A stretch of 64,000 bases of DNA from Isoetes taiwanensis (GCA_021234155.1 JAJEKV010000011.1:22706416-22770415); one strand, 5' to 3'; shown: positions 1-10,674, counted from the stretch's first letter. A program made the numbers and translations. The notes: generated by a model not told the origin, from the sequence alone.

Positions 1-657
1 AATAGAGAAAACTGAATAGGAACAAGCTTCCCATCGTAGCTTCATATAGACATGACTGTTTACCATGGGACATGACTCTGCGCCTACATGGATGACACAT
101 CATATGATATGCTGAGTTGGCAGGGTTATATTCTAACACCGTTTGTGTCTTTCTTCTTGTTCCCAAACTTGCTTCTGGACTTTCTCTTTCATTATGCAAG
201 CTATCTGCTTCCACATTGTTTTCATGAGTCAAGTCATTATCACTGTCATATTCTGCTTCCTCATTGTCAAATTCTAGATCTGCTGTAGTTTTCTCAGGTT
301 TACTAGCTATATTGCAGTGTTTTTGTTGCTCCCTTCTACATTCTATCTTTGTATCAGATTCCCTCATTGAATATTACATCTCTGTTAATAGTGATTTGTT
401 TGCGTATTGAATTAAAAAGTCTGTAACCCTTTGTTTCTTCATCATACCTTACTAGGTATCCAAGTTTTTATTATCTAATTTCAACCTCAACTCAGAGGGG
501 ACATGCACATAAGCTAAGCAACCATATCTTTTAAATTTATCGAAGCATATATTTTTATCAAAATAAGACCAAAGGTTTTTTGGTACATTATCTCTTAAAG
601 CAGATGTTGGAAGTTTATTTTGAATTTAAATGGCAGTTTTTAAAGCCTCCTCCCAAA
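1..657 (-). mobile_element. Ty1/copia integrase C-terminal fragment (decayed)
   Basis: Read on the minus strand from about 655 downward, the sequence gives the end of a copia integrase: a stretch like LWEEALKTAI, then NKLPTSAL, then YGCLAYVHVP, then YDEETKGYRLFN and INRDVIFNE. These are the usual closing motifs of copia integrases before the linker to reverse transcriptase. At least three stops and one frameshift interrupt the frame, so it makes no protein. Positions 1-300 continue as an acidic linker-like region in changing frames. Its upstream edge abuts the gypsy integrase at about 657-662, so it is a broken copy joined to, or overrun by, the neighbouring gypsy element. The rest of the copia element lies outside the window. 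Confidence 0.8.
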
Positions 658-659
658 GG

Positions 660-1230
660 TAATTAGCTACTAAATTTGATCATTGATCTGACAGAGTTTA
701 GGGAAACCCTGTTATGAAGTCCATGCTTAATACCTTCCACTTGACATTTGGCACTGCCAGAGGTTCTAGCGCTCCTGGTATTTGAAGCTGTTCTCCTTCC
801 GTTTGTTGACATAGCTGACACTCGCGGATATATCTTGCTATCTGCTTCTTCATTCTGGGCCAATAATAGCTACTTCTTATTCTTGAATAGGTTTTCATGA
901 ACCCTGCGTGGCCGGCTATTGGGTTGTTGTGCGTGTCTGTGAAGAATCAACTTTCTAACTCCAGATGACTCTGGCACACATAATTTATTCTTATGGTACA
1001 AGAGGTTACCTTCTTTCTTGAAGTATTTAAAGGTCTCTCTTTCTTTATCCGTTCTTTTGAAAGGCTTGCCCATACTTTCTTGAAGTCATTGTCCATTAGC
1101 AATGTTTCTTCTATTTTCTTGTCAAACTTGCTAGTAAGTGTTGATATGGCATTGCAATGGATACTTGTTGTCAATTGGTACCTTGAGAGGGCGTCCGCAA
1201 TCACGTTAAGCTTCCCTAGTTTATACACTA
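660..1230 (-). pseudogene. gypsy integrase zinc-binding region and connection, truncated
   Basis: Minus-strand frames here carry the region between RNase H and integrase of a Ty3/gypsy polyprotein. KLNVIADALSR is the usual end of RNase H. It is followed by an integrase zinc-binding segment with SYYWPRMKK and CQLCQQ, then MDFITGFP, the start of the integrase catalytic core holding its first aspartate. The core stops at about 660, where unrelated copia sequence begins, so the second aspartate, the glutamate and any chromodomain are missing. Several frames are needed to read it (698-898, 870-1073, 947-1228), showing frameshifts. Non-functional. Confidence 0.8.
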
Positions 1231-2690
1231 TATCGAATTTGTACTCTTCCAGGAATTCTATCCATCTCCTCTGTCTTAGATTGAGATGTGGTTGGCCGAA
1301 GACGTATTGTAGACTTTGGTGGTCGGTTTCAAGCTGTAACTTCCTTCCAAGAAATAGTATCTCCAGATCTTTAGCGCTCTCACGACTGCTAGCAGTTCTT
1401 GATCATGGGTCGGGTAGTGCGTCTCAGCGTTATTCATCTTCCTAGAATCATACATCATGTCCCTTTATTCTTGCATTAGGACTGCTTCTGTTGCAATTTT
1501 GATAGCGTCAGTTGCGACCAACTTATCTTTCGCTAGAACTGACAACGTTAAAGCTGGGGAGGTTGTCAATGCGTCCTTCAATTTCTCAAATTCTGCTTGT
1601 GCTTTCTCTTGCCAATGATCCACCAAACTTTTCACCTTTTCTGCTTTGGTGAGATCTATCAATGGGGCTACTATCTTGGCAAAGTTCTTGATAAATTTTT
1701 AGTAGTACCCATTTAAGCCCAAGAAGCTTCTCACCTCATGAATGTTCTTTGGTGGTGGTCATTCAATTAGATCCCCTCTTTTGATATTATGTGTCCCAAA
1801 TGCTCTAACCTTGTGATAGCGAAGTGACATTTGGACAGCTTCAAGTAGAGTTGATGTCTCCTCAGCTTCTCAAACACCCTTCTTAATTGTTGCAGATGCT
1901 TCTCTAGGGACTTGCTGTATACTAAGATATCAAAGAAAATGATGATAAATGTATCCAGAAACTCACGAAAGATGACGTTCATGAGTCTCATGAAGGTTGC
2001 TGGGGCATTGAATACTCCAGATGGCATAATTGTGAATTCATAGTGGCCGTATTTTATTATGAAGGCAATTTTTGTGGATGTCTTCATCCTTGATTCTGAT
2101 CTGGTGATAACCCAATCTTAAATCTATTTTGAAGAAAACTTTGGCACCTTGGAGCTGATCCATCAAATCATCGAATCTCGGTAAGGCATATTTATTCTTG
2201 ATGATGTGCTTATTTAGTTGTCGATAGTCGGTGAACATCCTCAAGCTTCCATCTTTCTTCTTAATGAATAGGATTGGTGCCCTGAATAGGGAGATACTAG
2301 GTCTTATAAATCCTAGGTCTAACAGCTCTTGCAACTGTTCTTCAATTCCGCCAACTCATGAGCTATCATTCTGTACGGCGCCTTGTGGGTTTTGTACCTA
2401 GTTCAAGTGCTATTTCACACTTAACTCCCCTGTAAGGAGGAAGTTCCTTGATCTCATCATGGAAAAGATCATGGAATTCCGTCACTAGTTTTGCCACCTG
2501 CTTAGGCAACTTGCTCAATGTTTTGTCCTCCTTTTCTTTCTCCGTGCCTGGTTCTTTAATCTCGAGCTTGAAGATGTAGTCTACTTGCTCGCTCTTTATG
2601 CTCTTCAGTTGCATGGTTGGGGTGACTTCTTTACCTATTATCTCTATTGTCTTGCCATTGGGTGATGATAGTGCCACTTCTTGCTTCTCG
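1231..2690 (-). pseudogene. gypsy reverse transcriptase and RNase H (decayed)
   Basis: On the minus strand 2038-2334 encodes the first half of a Ty3/gypsy reverse transcriptase ([19 protein letters not shown], then [13 protein letters not shown]). 1767-2087 encodes the second half, ending SKCHFAITRLEHLGHIIS. 1276-1662 encodes the RNase H region with THDQELLAVVRALKIWRYY. 2366-2677 is the protease-RT linker. The catalytic box normally reading FIDDILVYS is IFFDILVYS here, so the first of the paired aspartates is phenylalanine and the enzyme would be dead even without the frame breaks. The order of domains (RT, RNase H, then integrase) is that of gypsy, not copia. Confidence 0.88.
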
Positions 2691-2697
2691 CAATCAA

Positions 2698-3201
2698 TTA
2701 TAGCACTAGCCGACCAAGATATTGCATGCCTATGATTAGGTCATGCTTCTCAATGTTCATGACCTCTGTTCCCATTTTGATATTAATGCCGGACATGTCT
2801 ATATTAAAGTTGATTATTTTCTCTGTTGTGTGCCTGATTACTCCACTTGCCAATACTACTAGCCTAGCCTTTGACTTTAGGGTTTTTAACTTCAACATTT
2901 CTACCATTCTTGGGGAGGCAAAATTATGAGTGCTCATGTCTATCAGCACTATGAAAGATTTTGCTTTTACTTTTCCTATTGCTGAGATGACTTGGTACTG
3001 ACTCTCAACATTCTCGGTATCAATGGCTGCATGGATGTGGCACTCACCCTGGATATAGTCGTCAGCTTCTTCATTGTCGTCTTCCGGGGGGGTCTCCCAT
3101 CCTCTCAGCTCTGCTAGTACCGCATGAACGGGCAAGTGTGCATTCGATGTCCCGATTAGAAACATCTGAAACACATATGCTTTTCTATGCAAACCTGCCA
3201 T
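2698..3201 (-). pseudogene. gypsy aspartic protease region
   Basis: This minus-strand frame of 167 codons lies between gag and reverse transcriptase. The segment FIVLIDMSTHNFASPRMVEML aligns in pattern with the gypsy retropepsin active site, normally a D-S/T-G triad followed by HNFI. Here the triad is D-M-S, so the glycine and serine are lost and activity is unlikely. Downstream, the hydrophobic strand DLIIGMQYLGRL matches the second conserved block (DVILGMDWL in other elements). It is in a different frame from the gag above it, with an overlap of about 45 bases. Confidence 0.75.
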
Positions 3202-4395
3202 TTTTCCTTTGGGATGGACTGGAAGAACTGCTTTGGAGTAGTTGGATCATTCTGGTTGCCCCTTGTCTTTGAAGCTGACCTGCTTCTTATCCTGCTTCTC
3301 ATTGTTTGCATTGTACGGTGGTCTAGCAGCATGGGCTCTTGAACTCTTTCCTTTATCATATTCAATGTGTTGTTTATAGGCTCTTGAACTCTTCCCTTTA
3401 TCATATGCATATTGTTCTTGGCCACTTGGTAACCAGTCCCTTGCAAACTTATCGCTTTGGACTCCGCTTCTGCCACTGTCCACTGGTTGATTGGTCGAAC
3501 AAGTTTTTCGATTCCATTGTTAAGTTCCTCAATGTAGCCTTCTACGACATGTCGCTCACTTAGCTTCGGTACATAGAGCGTCAGCCTCATGAACTCTTCG
3601 GTGTATTTCTGCACCGACATATTACCTTGTTCCAGCCTATAAAACTGCAGCATCATGTGACACTTGTGTTCTCTAGGCACATAGTGACCTTTGTATGCCG
3701 TCGTGAACTTTTTGAATCTGCAGCTGTCCCTGTTTAACCCGTGCACTTTAGTATACCTTCCACCATATTATGGCAGCTTTCGTGAGGTTTGCAGTGGCTA
3801 CTCTGCCCTTATCCTTATCTTTTATTCCATAGGCATTGCCATACTCTCTCATTTCATCGAGCTATGCCTTGACTTCCATCCCTGATCTATTGTTGCCTGA
3901 AAATTGCTCAAGTTTCCGAGCTTTCCATACATTGCTTAGGGCTTAATTCACTTTCTTTTGATAGTCGGCCCTTTTCCTTGGCCTGTCTCTGTTGTGACCT
4001 CTCCGACAGTCGTGCTGAACTTCCACTTCCTCATTTGATTCCGAATCGAAGTCAGAGCTGCTATCTGACGAGCCTGTACTTGGAGATCTTCTTCTCTGGC
4101 TCCTTTTCTTCCCCTTATCCTTGGCCTTAGGTGGTGCCCTGAGGCAACTGGACTTTATCTGAGATATCTCTTCTTCCAGAGTTAGCATCTCATACTTCTC
4201 GAAAAGGTTGTGGGGCTGGAATTATGGGCCAGTATTTCCTCCTCCACATGTTGATGGTATTGCTCAGTGGTCCTGGCTGTTTTAGCTGCACACATTGAAT
4301 TATAACTCTTAATTATCTTTCGTGGTTGCATTTGTTGTTTAATGATATAATTGTTCAGAAAAAATATATCAAAAGAATATTTATAATGCAAGACA
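3156..4395 (-). pseudogene. gypsy gag (capsid and zinc-knuckle start), decayed
   Basis: 3156-3746 on the minus strand is a retrotransposon gag capsid domain: FKKFTTAYKGHYVPREHK, QFYRLEQGNMSVQKYTEEF, RLTLYVPKLSE and GYIEELNNGIE are the typical order of blocks in plant gypsy gag. Near its end CIEKHMCFRCF looks like the start of a zinc knuckle. 3943-4188 is a charged, serine-rich N-terminal segment, and 4182-4391 contains the probable start, with a frameshift between the two around 4185-4200. The region 3747-3942 is a linker with stops. This is the 5' part of the same element as the protease and RT to its left. Confidence 0.8.
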
Positions 4396-4489
4396 AAGGA
4401 TCTTATATCTTATTAATATCTGATATATTATTGTAATACAAAAAGTTATAATGAAAGTGGTATGATCACCGACTCTGATCAATTCCCTA

Positions 4490-5625
4490 TGGTCTGCAAG
4501 TTTAATTATGAGGTATTAGGTTGATGGCTTCTGCCCTGTAGCTGGGGGTGGTTGCCATCGAGGAAGAGCTCGATTGAAGTGCACTTGTTGTCTTCCCTCT
4601 GATACCCATTCGTTCTTGGATCGCCGTAAACTCTTCCTCCTATGGTAGCTCTTGTTGGGTCATCATTTGTCTGATTCTACCGTAAGCCTCTAGTTCTGTG
4701 GTGGGTTGGCCTGCGTATGACACTGACTCGCGTACATCAGTTAGAAAATCCTACATTTCTCGATTGATGATGTCATTGAGGTTCGATTGCCGCCGTAGAA
4801 GGTGTAAGAGATCATCTACTCTGTATCCACGATCTCTATATTCTGGTAGATTCTTGATATTGTGTAGGAGGAGGTATTCTTCGCCTCCCATGATGATAGG
4901 GGGCAGGCTTTTGATGCCTAGCCCGAGTGATGGGGCTATCTGGGTTGTTTGCAAGTCTGCTTCGAAGCGGTGGATCTCTTGCTCTGCTTGGTACTGCTCT
5001 TCGGAAGGGTCCACTTCGCTAATGTCTTTGGCGTCATCGTCCTCTCATCTTCCTCCTCTTCTTCATCTGATCTTTCATACTCCAGGAGTAGACGGTCTTC
5101 TCCTGTAGAGCTAAGGGGTTCTATAGACAAAGGTTGGATGGGAAGTTCTCCTAATTGTGTCTGGGCTTTGTGAAACAAGAATATGACTAAGGCAGCTATG
5201 CAGGAGAAGCATCTTCTCCTGTTCACAGGCATGGTCATATAATCTGGCATACGAACGCTCTTGTTGTCTAGGTACTTAGCTATGTTTGGGATATGGCTTA
5301 AGACTGCATGGAAAGATGCCTTGGGTACAAAGAATCCTATGCAGGGAGGTATAATTCCTGTAGTGTAGGACTTATTTTGCTCTGAATTCTTGCATGACTT
5401 TCTGGTAGAAGGGTGTGGCTGATAGGTCAAAGTCGTGAGAAGACAAAGTTAACATCTACCTCTGTTGCATGGGAAGTGACACTGTACCATCGCCTGAATG
5501 ATGCATTAGCCATGACTCTAATGGAGCTGGGGATATTAAACCGTTGTATCACCTCAAGGAACTAGTAGATCGGCCTGGAGCGAGGAGAAAAGTTGTGTGC
5601 TGCTAATGAGGGATACCCTTGCATT
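4490..5625 (-). pseudogene. unrecognised retroelement-associated reading frame, broken
   Basis: Between the gypsy gag and the histone-like frame, the minus strand keeps coding character from about 5625 down to 4490 if two frameshifts and several stops are allowed. The upstream part (5430-5625) reads through RWYSVTSHATEVDVNF and DLSATPFYQKVMQEF. The middle (4936-5430) has GFFVPKASFHAVLSHIPNIA, then an acidic run SDEEEEEDER. The end (4490-5014) has QAEQEIHRFEADLQTTQ and YRDRGYRVDDLLHLLRRQ, then stops at about 4750 and 4650. I do not recognise a family. Same strand and spacing as gag suggests it belongs to the same element, but that is inference. A weak resemblance of the middle part to a histone fold was considered and not accepted. 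Confidence 0.4.
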
Positions 5626-5812
5626 TATAGGTAAATTTTAACTGGGAATTTTTTAGGGTTTGTAGACTATTATGATTTTGGGAAATAGTTGGAAATTATT
5701 TTTGGTAATTGGAGGTGGTAAACACGAGGAAAACTGTCTAATGATTCTATTGCAACTTGTTTCATCTAATTTCGAGGTGTTTTGATCAAGTTATAGAGAT
5801 GCAGAATGTGAC

Positions 5813-6084
5813 TACTCACGGCGTGGGCCATAGGCCCGAGTAAGAGTTTTTAGTCGTGCTTCTGGCGCACGATGTGAATACTAGCAACCTGTTTGGGTCC
5901 TAAATTTGACCAAACTAGTGAAATGAGGCCATTTTCTTGTTCTACTCAATGAGTAGAGCCCGAAAACAACATTGTTTGCTCAATTTGGGGTCGTTTTGCG
6001 GTAGACCAGGGGTTGAATACTCACGGCATGCGCCACAAACCCGAGTGAGATTTTCAGTCGTGCTCCTGGCGCACGACGTGAGTA
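5813..6084. repeat. two copies of a 67-bp imperfect hairpin
   Basis: Copy one (5813-5880) and copy two (6018-6084) are direct repeats of each other. Each folds on itself: TACTCACGGCATGCGCC at the left of copy two pairs with GGCGCACGACGTGAGTA at its right, 15 of 17 matching. A short inner pairing TCGTGC/GCACGA is also present. They sit between the unrecognised frame and the histone-like frame. No known element name fits; they could be regulatory or terminal sequences of the retroelement block. Confidence 0.6.
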
Positions 6085-6224
6085 CTGGAGGTTTATTTGG
6101 TCATAACTTACCCAATTAATTAAAGCAAAACATACATTTTGCTAATACTACTTGCTTAGGACTCGAATTACACTCTTATATTTATATTACTCCAAAATTT
6201 ATATTACAAAATTTTATAGAGGTC

Positions 6225-6530
6225 CTAGCAGTCCTCTTTCTTAATGAACATTGCCAAACGCATGCCTTGGACATACATGTGACTCTTTTGGGTGGAGTTT
6301 GCATGCCAAGGAATCCTCGAAGTGTTGGACGATCTTTTGCTCCGCCGCTTCTTGTAGGGCGAGGAGCATATCATTTGGCACTCGCTTAGTATTGTTGAAC
6401 TCGTGTAGAATTTCACGGGTCAACCTGCCGAATGATGTTCGGGGAATCAAAAGGCCGTAACTCTACGGAAATGCATGATCTCCTTAGCTGCTCATGAGAA
6501 TACAGAATTCCTATTCCGCTTTTGGAATTT
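6225..6530 (-). pseudogene. histone H3-like fold domain, decayed
   Basis: Reading the minus strand downward from about 6530, with a one-base frameshift near 6448 and small shifts near 6270, gives a histone H3 fold. The blocks are AAKEIMHFRR (H3: ALREIRRYQ), TAF-LIP, SFGRLTREIL (H3: PFQRLVREI), a divergent loop, DMLLALQEAAEQKIVQHFED (H3: VMALQEAAEAYLVGLFED), CKLHPKRVTCM (H3: CAIHAKRVTIM) and MRLAMFIKKED (H3: IQLARRIRGE), then a stop at about 6225. All three fold helices are recognisable in order and spacing. The loop between helices one and two differs strongly from canonical H3, more like the variability of CENP-A-type variants. It is not a canonical H3 gene: the tail is different and the frame is broken. 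Confidence 0.8.
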
Positions 6531-7320
6531 CCCCGGGGGAGGTTTTAGGATATTCTCCGTCGTTGGCTTCCCTCCTTCTATATAGGTAACCATGTGCTCG
6601 TGGTAGTACTTCGAATATGCATCGTACATTTTCATGTACGCCTTGTATTCTTCCAATTTGTGCTTGTGCTCCCTATCCTTCTTCGGAGTGTATGATTCTC
6701 GAGAAGGCTTACCAGATGTCTTGGCACCGGGCAGGCCACTCTACGTATGATGGGGGGTGCACCGGCCTCTTCTATGTCCGCCTTTTCCTTTTCGGTGCCG
6801 ACGATCCTCCTCCCATTCTCTCTTGTTCTTGCTAGAAAGGCAACTCCCACGCAACATCTGACTTAGTATCTGATGATGACAGCAGTTGATCTGATTCTCT
6901 TTCAGTGATCTTGATCCCTTTGTTAGGCGTCTTCTTGGTCTTCCTTTTGGTTGCCTTCTTTGGAAGCGGGTCCTTGCCTTTCTCTGCTTTCTGGCATGCT
7001 AATTCCTCCCTTTGCCATTTTTCTTTTCTTTTCTTTTCCCTTGCTCCTTTTAATTCTTCAGAGGCGACGAGTTTTTTTCTCTGATGGTCCCTTATATTGG
7101 TTCTTCTCGCATGATCACTCTGTTCTTGTATCTTGGGATTTTGATCTCAATCCTCCTGTGTTTGTCGTTCCTCTTGCTTCTTGGTGAGATTTTGTGGATC
7201 TTCGTTTCTCTTTCGTTTCTTGGCCTCTCGCGCCTTTTGTTCTGCAGCGAGGACTTGGATGCTCGTCGATCCGTCTTCCATTACCACCCTTGCGGTGTTT
7301 AATATCGCCTCGATCACCTC
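6530..7320 (-). pseudogene. long Lys/Glu-rich N-terminal extension of the H3-like protein
   Basis: Upstream of the histone fold on the minus strand, about 260 codons read as a highly charged, low-complexity protein if stops near 7150, 6835 and 6755 are passed. Pieces include EVIEAILNTARVV, EAKKRKRNEDPQN, GAREKKRKEKWQREELA, KKATKRKTKKTPNKGIK and KKDREHKHKLEEYKAYMKMY, ending PPPGKFQKRNRNSVFS directly before the fold. It looks like one open frame that has decayed. It could be a long histone tail, a linker, or a separate basic protein such as a nucleocapsid. No start codon is certain; the frame fades at about 7320. Confidence 0.5.
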
Positions 7321-7950
7321 ACTAGCGCCCTAAAATCGGCTTGCAGGCCTTGAAATAAAAAGAAGTTAAAAACTAAATATCAATTAATAATGGAATCCTT
7401 GAAATACTAGTTTAATAAATCTAAATAAGTCGAGATTCTGTTGAATATGTTATCTAAGAGCAAGGAAACAATTATATCAAGGGAGAAGCCACATATTACA
7501 GGCATGTCAAAGGGGATGCATGGAAATTTATATGGAATTTCTAATTTTCATGGTTGCAGGGGATTCATAAATTTAAAAGCCAAAGGTAGTAATTATGCCA
7601 CGTTGTTTTTTGCATGATGTAGCAAAAACATGAATATCTTAGAAATCAAGGGATTGTTGTATCATAGGTTAAACAAGCTTGCTAAAAGGGGGGTACTATA
7701 TAAGTTTTTGATACGTCAAGTTTTATTTCTCACATTCCACAACGAAGTATTATAATGGACTTGGTTCTAATCTAAAAATTTTGTGAATGCATATTTAGAA
7801 TAAAATATTGGTATGTTTCAATATTTCGTGAATGTTAGTATAAAATATTCCAAAACACAAGTATATCACCATTTATAGTAAAATTAAGATAATAATATGT
7901 AAATAGTCCATATCTTCATAAGGATATATGAAATAAGCTGAAATAGTTGC
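7321..7950. other. no gene seen
   Basis: AT-rich sequence without a coding frame or a repeat that I can name. Confidence 0.5.
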
Positions 7951-8163
7951 ATGGCCCATAAAACCAGGTTTCTTTGGTTCATTTGGAAATGTCATAGACT
8001 TAAAGTACTTCGAAGTGCAGTACTTATGCCCCAACTTCGACTTAAGCTTTGGCAGGAATACCAGGTTCTACAAACTCACTTGAGTCCCATGATTATATCA
8101 TTGACGCGGTATCAGATCTCCTATTCGCGTTATCTAGGTGGAAATTCTGATGTATTTTTATAG
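7951..8163 (+). mobile_element. LINE ORF2 C-terminal tail, 5'-truncated
   Basis: A 70-codon frame begins FLWFIWKCHRLKVLRSAVL and continues QLRLKLWQEYQV. The same block occurs at the end of the large LINE at 48,000-48,190 (LLWLIWKRRRMKVFRN, then QLRYKLYLSYL) and at 25,690-25,893. It is the region after the reverse transcriptase zinc-binding domain. Everything upstream is missing, as expected of a 5'-truncated LINE copy. No poly-A tail or target duplication was recognised. Confidence 0.65.
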
Positions 8164-8465
8164 AGTGATATATATAGACTAACTACCAATGCTTCAATTC
8201 CAATGTTCAGAGAATCGTGAAGACAATTTAATTATCAATATTTCAATATCGACATGTGCTAACACATATGTACATTGAACAATACATATTAGGCATTGTG
8301 GGTGCTTGTTAAGCAGCTTGTCAAGTTAGATTTATCCTCCTCTATATACCATGGCAATTGATCAAAGCACTCACAGGTTGAATACTAGTGGAACTCGCGA
8401 AGACGAGTTTTATCAGTGATGATTTTAGTGGCACTATATAGTAATCTAGTATCACTATTTTGGCA
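8164..8465. other. no gene seen
   Basis: No supported coding frame. A short stretch near 8400-8470 repeats the word actat/agtg but forms no clear element. Confidence 0.4.
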
Positions 8466-8575
8466 ATAGTGTCTTGAGAACGCGACACCTAGATCTACTC
8501 GAGTGATCTCCCATGGGTCCGTTACAATCTCCCCCATTAGAACTATACTTGTCCTCGAGCATCACAAGGTCGATT
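8466..8575 (-). mobile_element. TRIM fragment: LTR end plus polypurine side
   Basis: The run from the GCGACACC region through CCCATGGGTCCGTTACA (ending 8526) matches the LTR end of the TRIMs at 26.2 and 40.8 kb. It is followed by a pyrimidine tract and CTCGAGCATCACAAG, which match the internal part of those elements. Only one LTR portion and about 50 bases of internal sequence remain. Orientation follows the complete minus-strand copy at 40,755-41,220. Confidence 0.65.
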
Positions 8576-10334
8576 ACAACTTTGATCTTTTATATATTCC
8601 AGCATGCTATGCTCCCGTCCTACATTCTCTATCCATCCTTTGCCATTTTCTATTCACCCCTTTTGCCTCTTTCCTCAAGCCTGCTCTACTACTAGTTTTT
8701 TTCTTTTTTTCTTTCCCTATGCATGGTTTCAGAATGGAAGGATAAGAATGCATTCCCCTTTCTTCTTTTTTGGGGGCGGCCTTCCAGGCAGGGGTTCCGG
8801 TTGAAGCTCCTTCAGGTGAGGCGTGGGTGTCTTTATGTGTTCGGTTCCTATAGAAGGAAATGTTTTATGTGTTCCAGCTGAAGAATTGGAGATGTTGGGG
8901 CTGGAGGCATTCTAGATTGCATAGGGTTGTTGCATAGGGCTCAGAGTATAAGGTGTAATGTTGAGTAAAAATTTGGCAAGGAGAGTAGGGTATTCTTTTG
9001 ATGTCAATGCTGATGGATTTGCTGCTGCCATTTGCCGTCCCGTGACAATTTAGGAAGTATGGTAAGTAGATAGGGCTTTGCGCCTACAGATGAGAATAGA
9101 AGCACGGCTCTGTAAATCGAAGCCTGTTGGTACACCAAAAGAAAAAACATATAAGACTTTTCTGATGCATTGATTTGCTCTACCGCCCATGGGAAGCTGC
9201 GGCCTGTGTTGAAGCAGAGGAGAATTTGTGCAGATGCGGACTCTAAGAAGTTTCAGTTTCTATTTTGGATGCTTCAAAATGCTGATTCTTCTTCTGATGC
9301 AGAGATGGATAGGGTTCTATCCGTATTAGCATGATTCTGCAAAGTTGTCTGCTTCAATCTTCTGATAAAATATTGCTGTGCAAGTAGACGGGATCGAGTT
9401 TAGAGTAGATTGTATCGGAGACAAAATAAGGTGAGGCCGGCATGGAAGGATTCTTGGATTCAGCACGGGATTGGTTAAAGCAGCACTAGTAGAGGATCCG
9501 AGACTATAGTTTTGATTTAGACAATGGTTCTAAGTTGTCTGTGATTCAAACAATGATTTTGTAAAAGTTGTGTGTTTAATATGGCAATGCTATGAGACCT
9601 ATATGGCAATGCTATGAGACCTTAGGATTTGTCTTTCATTTTATGCGGAAAAAAAACGGAGGCCATCCATGAGGCACATTTTGTGGAATATACTGTCAAT
9701 CCACGGTCTACAGTAAGCTTGCAGAGAAAAAACCCAATAAGGAAAGAAACCAACCAGCAAAGAGCATTCAAGATAAACTCCTAGGACATTAAACAAGAGC
9801 ATTCCAACATTGAGATCTACTTGTTGTGCTACGTGGGACAGTTAAGCCCCCATAGCTGAGATCATATCTCAACCGTCGGTTGCAGTGGTGTTACCCACTG
9901 ATGACCTTGGTTCGGGAAATACCGAGGTTTAAGCCCATGTGTCCGATTACTTTCTAAAATTAACATGTAGGCAAAATATTAGCAGGAAAATCTCACACTA
10001 CAATTAGGAGTTTTCTTGGTTTTTCCGGCAATTTGGAAAAATAGCTTTGTAGCTTGCCAGACAGGTTCAAAACTGCAGGAAACTTGATGTTTTAGGATAA
10101 AAAGTTTCCCGAACCAAGCTGATGACACATTGAAAAGCCCATAGACACCTAAGTTGTGGGTGAAATAAAGTTACCCTTATTAGACTAATGTGGCGCAATC
10201 CCAATGGTTGGTGGTTTCATCCCATTAGAATAACTAACGGTCATGATTGTGCCACGAATCCCAAATGAAATGGCCATTACACCACAAAACCATCATAAAG
10301 CTCTTGGGCCCACTTGATATACGAAGAGACAAAT
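8576..10334. other. no gene seen; non-coding
   Basis: Short frames at 8503-8804 are low-complexity and overlap the TRIM; they are not supported as genes. The rest shows neither convincing coding frames nor a repeat family that I can name. Confidence 0.5.
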
Positions 10335-10569
10335 CCTAAAACGTAAAAACCGGTTAGGAGCCACTCTGCCCCATCGTCCACTTATATCGTGCCATGTGGC
10401 ACTTTTTGGCCCTGTTTCAAAACCAGGAAGCTTGAGAGACTCTGCGTTCCGGCGATGCACTTCTGTAACCAGAATTTACCATAAATTTTAGGCACTTCGA
10501 AGCTTTCTACTTGCATTCCAGGCCATTCCGAGCTGCAGAGTGTCTCCTAACCGATTTCCACGTTATAGG
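10335..10569. repeat. palindrome 1: inverted repeat with 35-bp arms
   Basis: Arms 10,335-10,369 and 10,535-10,569 are inverted copies sharing CGGTTAGGAG, CACTCTGC and an outer ACGT(A/G)(A/G)AAA. The loop is about 165 bp. It abuts palindrome 2 directly. Probably a foldback or MITE-like element, family unknown. Confidence 0.75.
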
Positions 10570-10671
10570 GAAGCCCATTTAGTGGGCTTTCCTGCTGTGT
10601 CAACAGGGCTCCGCGCTGCCGCGCGTCGCCCTGTTTCCACAGCAGGAAAGCCCACTAAATGGGCTTTCCTA
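10566..10671. repeat. palindrome 2: near-perfect hairpin, 44-bp arms
   Basis: Arms 10,566-10,609 and 10,628-10,671 pair almost completely around an 18-bp GC-rich loop. Each arm contains its own small palindrome (AAAGCCCA ... TGGGCTTT), so a cruciform with side stems is possible. The main mismatch is GTGTCAAC on the left against GTTTCCAC on the right. Confidence 0.85.
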
Positions 10672-10674
10672 TAT

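Noticed and set aside
993-1445. Plus-strand 150-codon frame
   Set aside because: It lies opposite gypsy RNase H and integrase and has no domain; a shadow frame.
4936-5430. Second histone fold (H2A-like) in the unknown frame
   Set aside because: A few residues align (GFFVPK..., IAALVIFL), but spacing and hydrophobic pattern fail; not claimed.
10566-10671. Rho-independent-type terminator
   Set aside because: A plant nuclear context and 44-bp arms with internal palindromes do not fit; treated as a foldback repeat.
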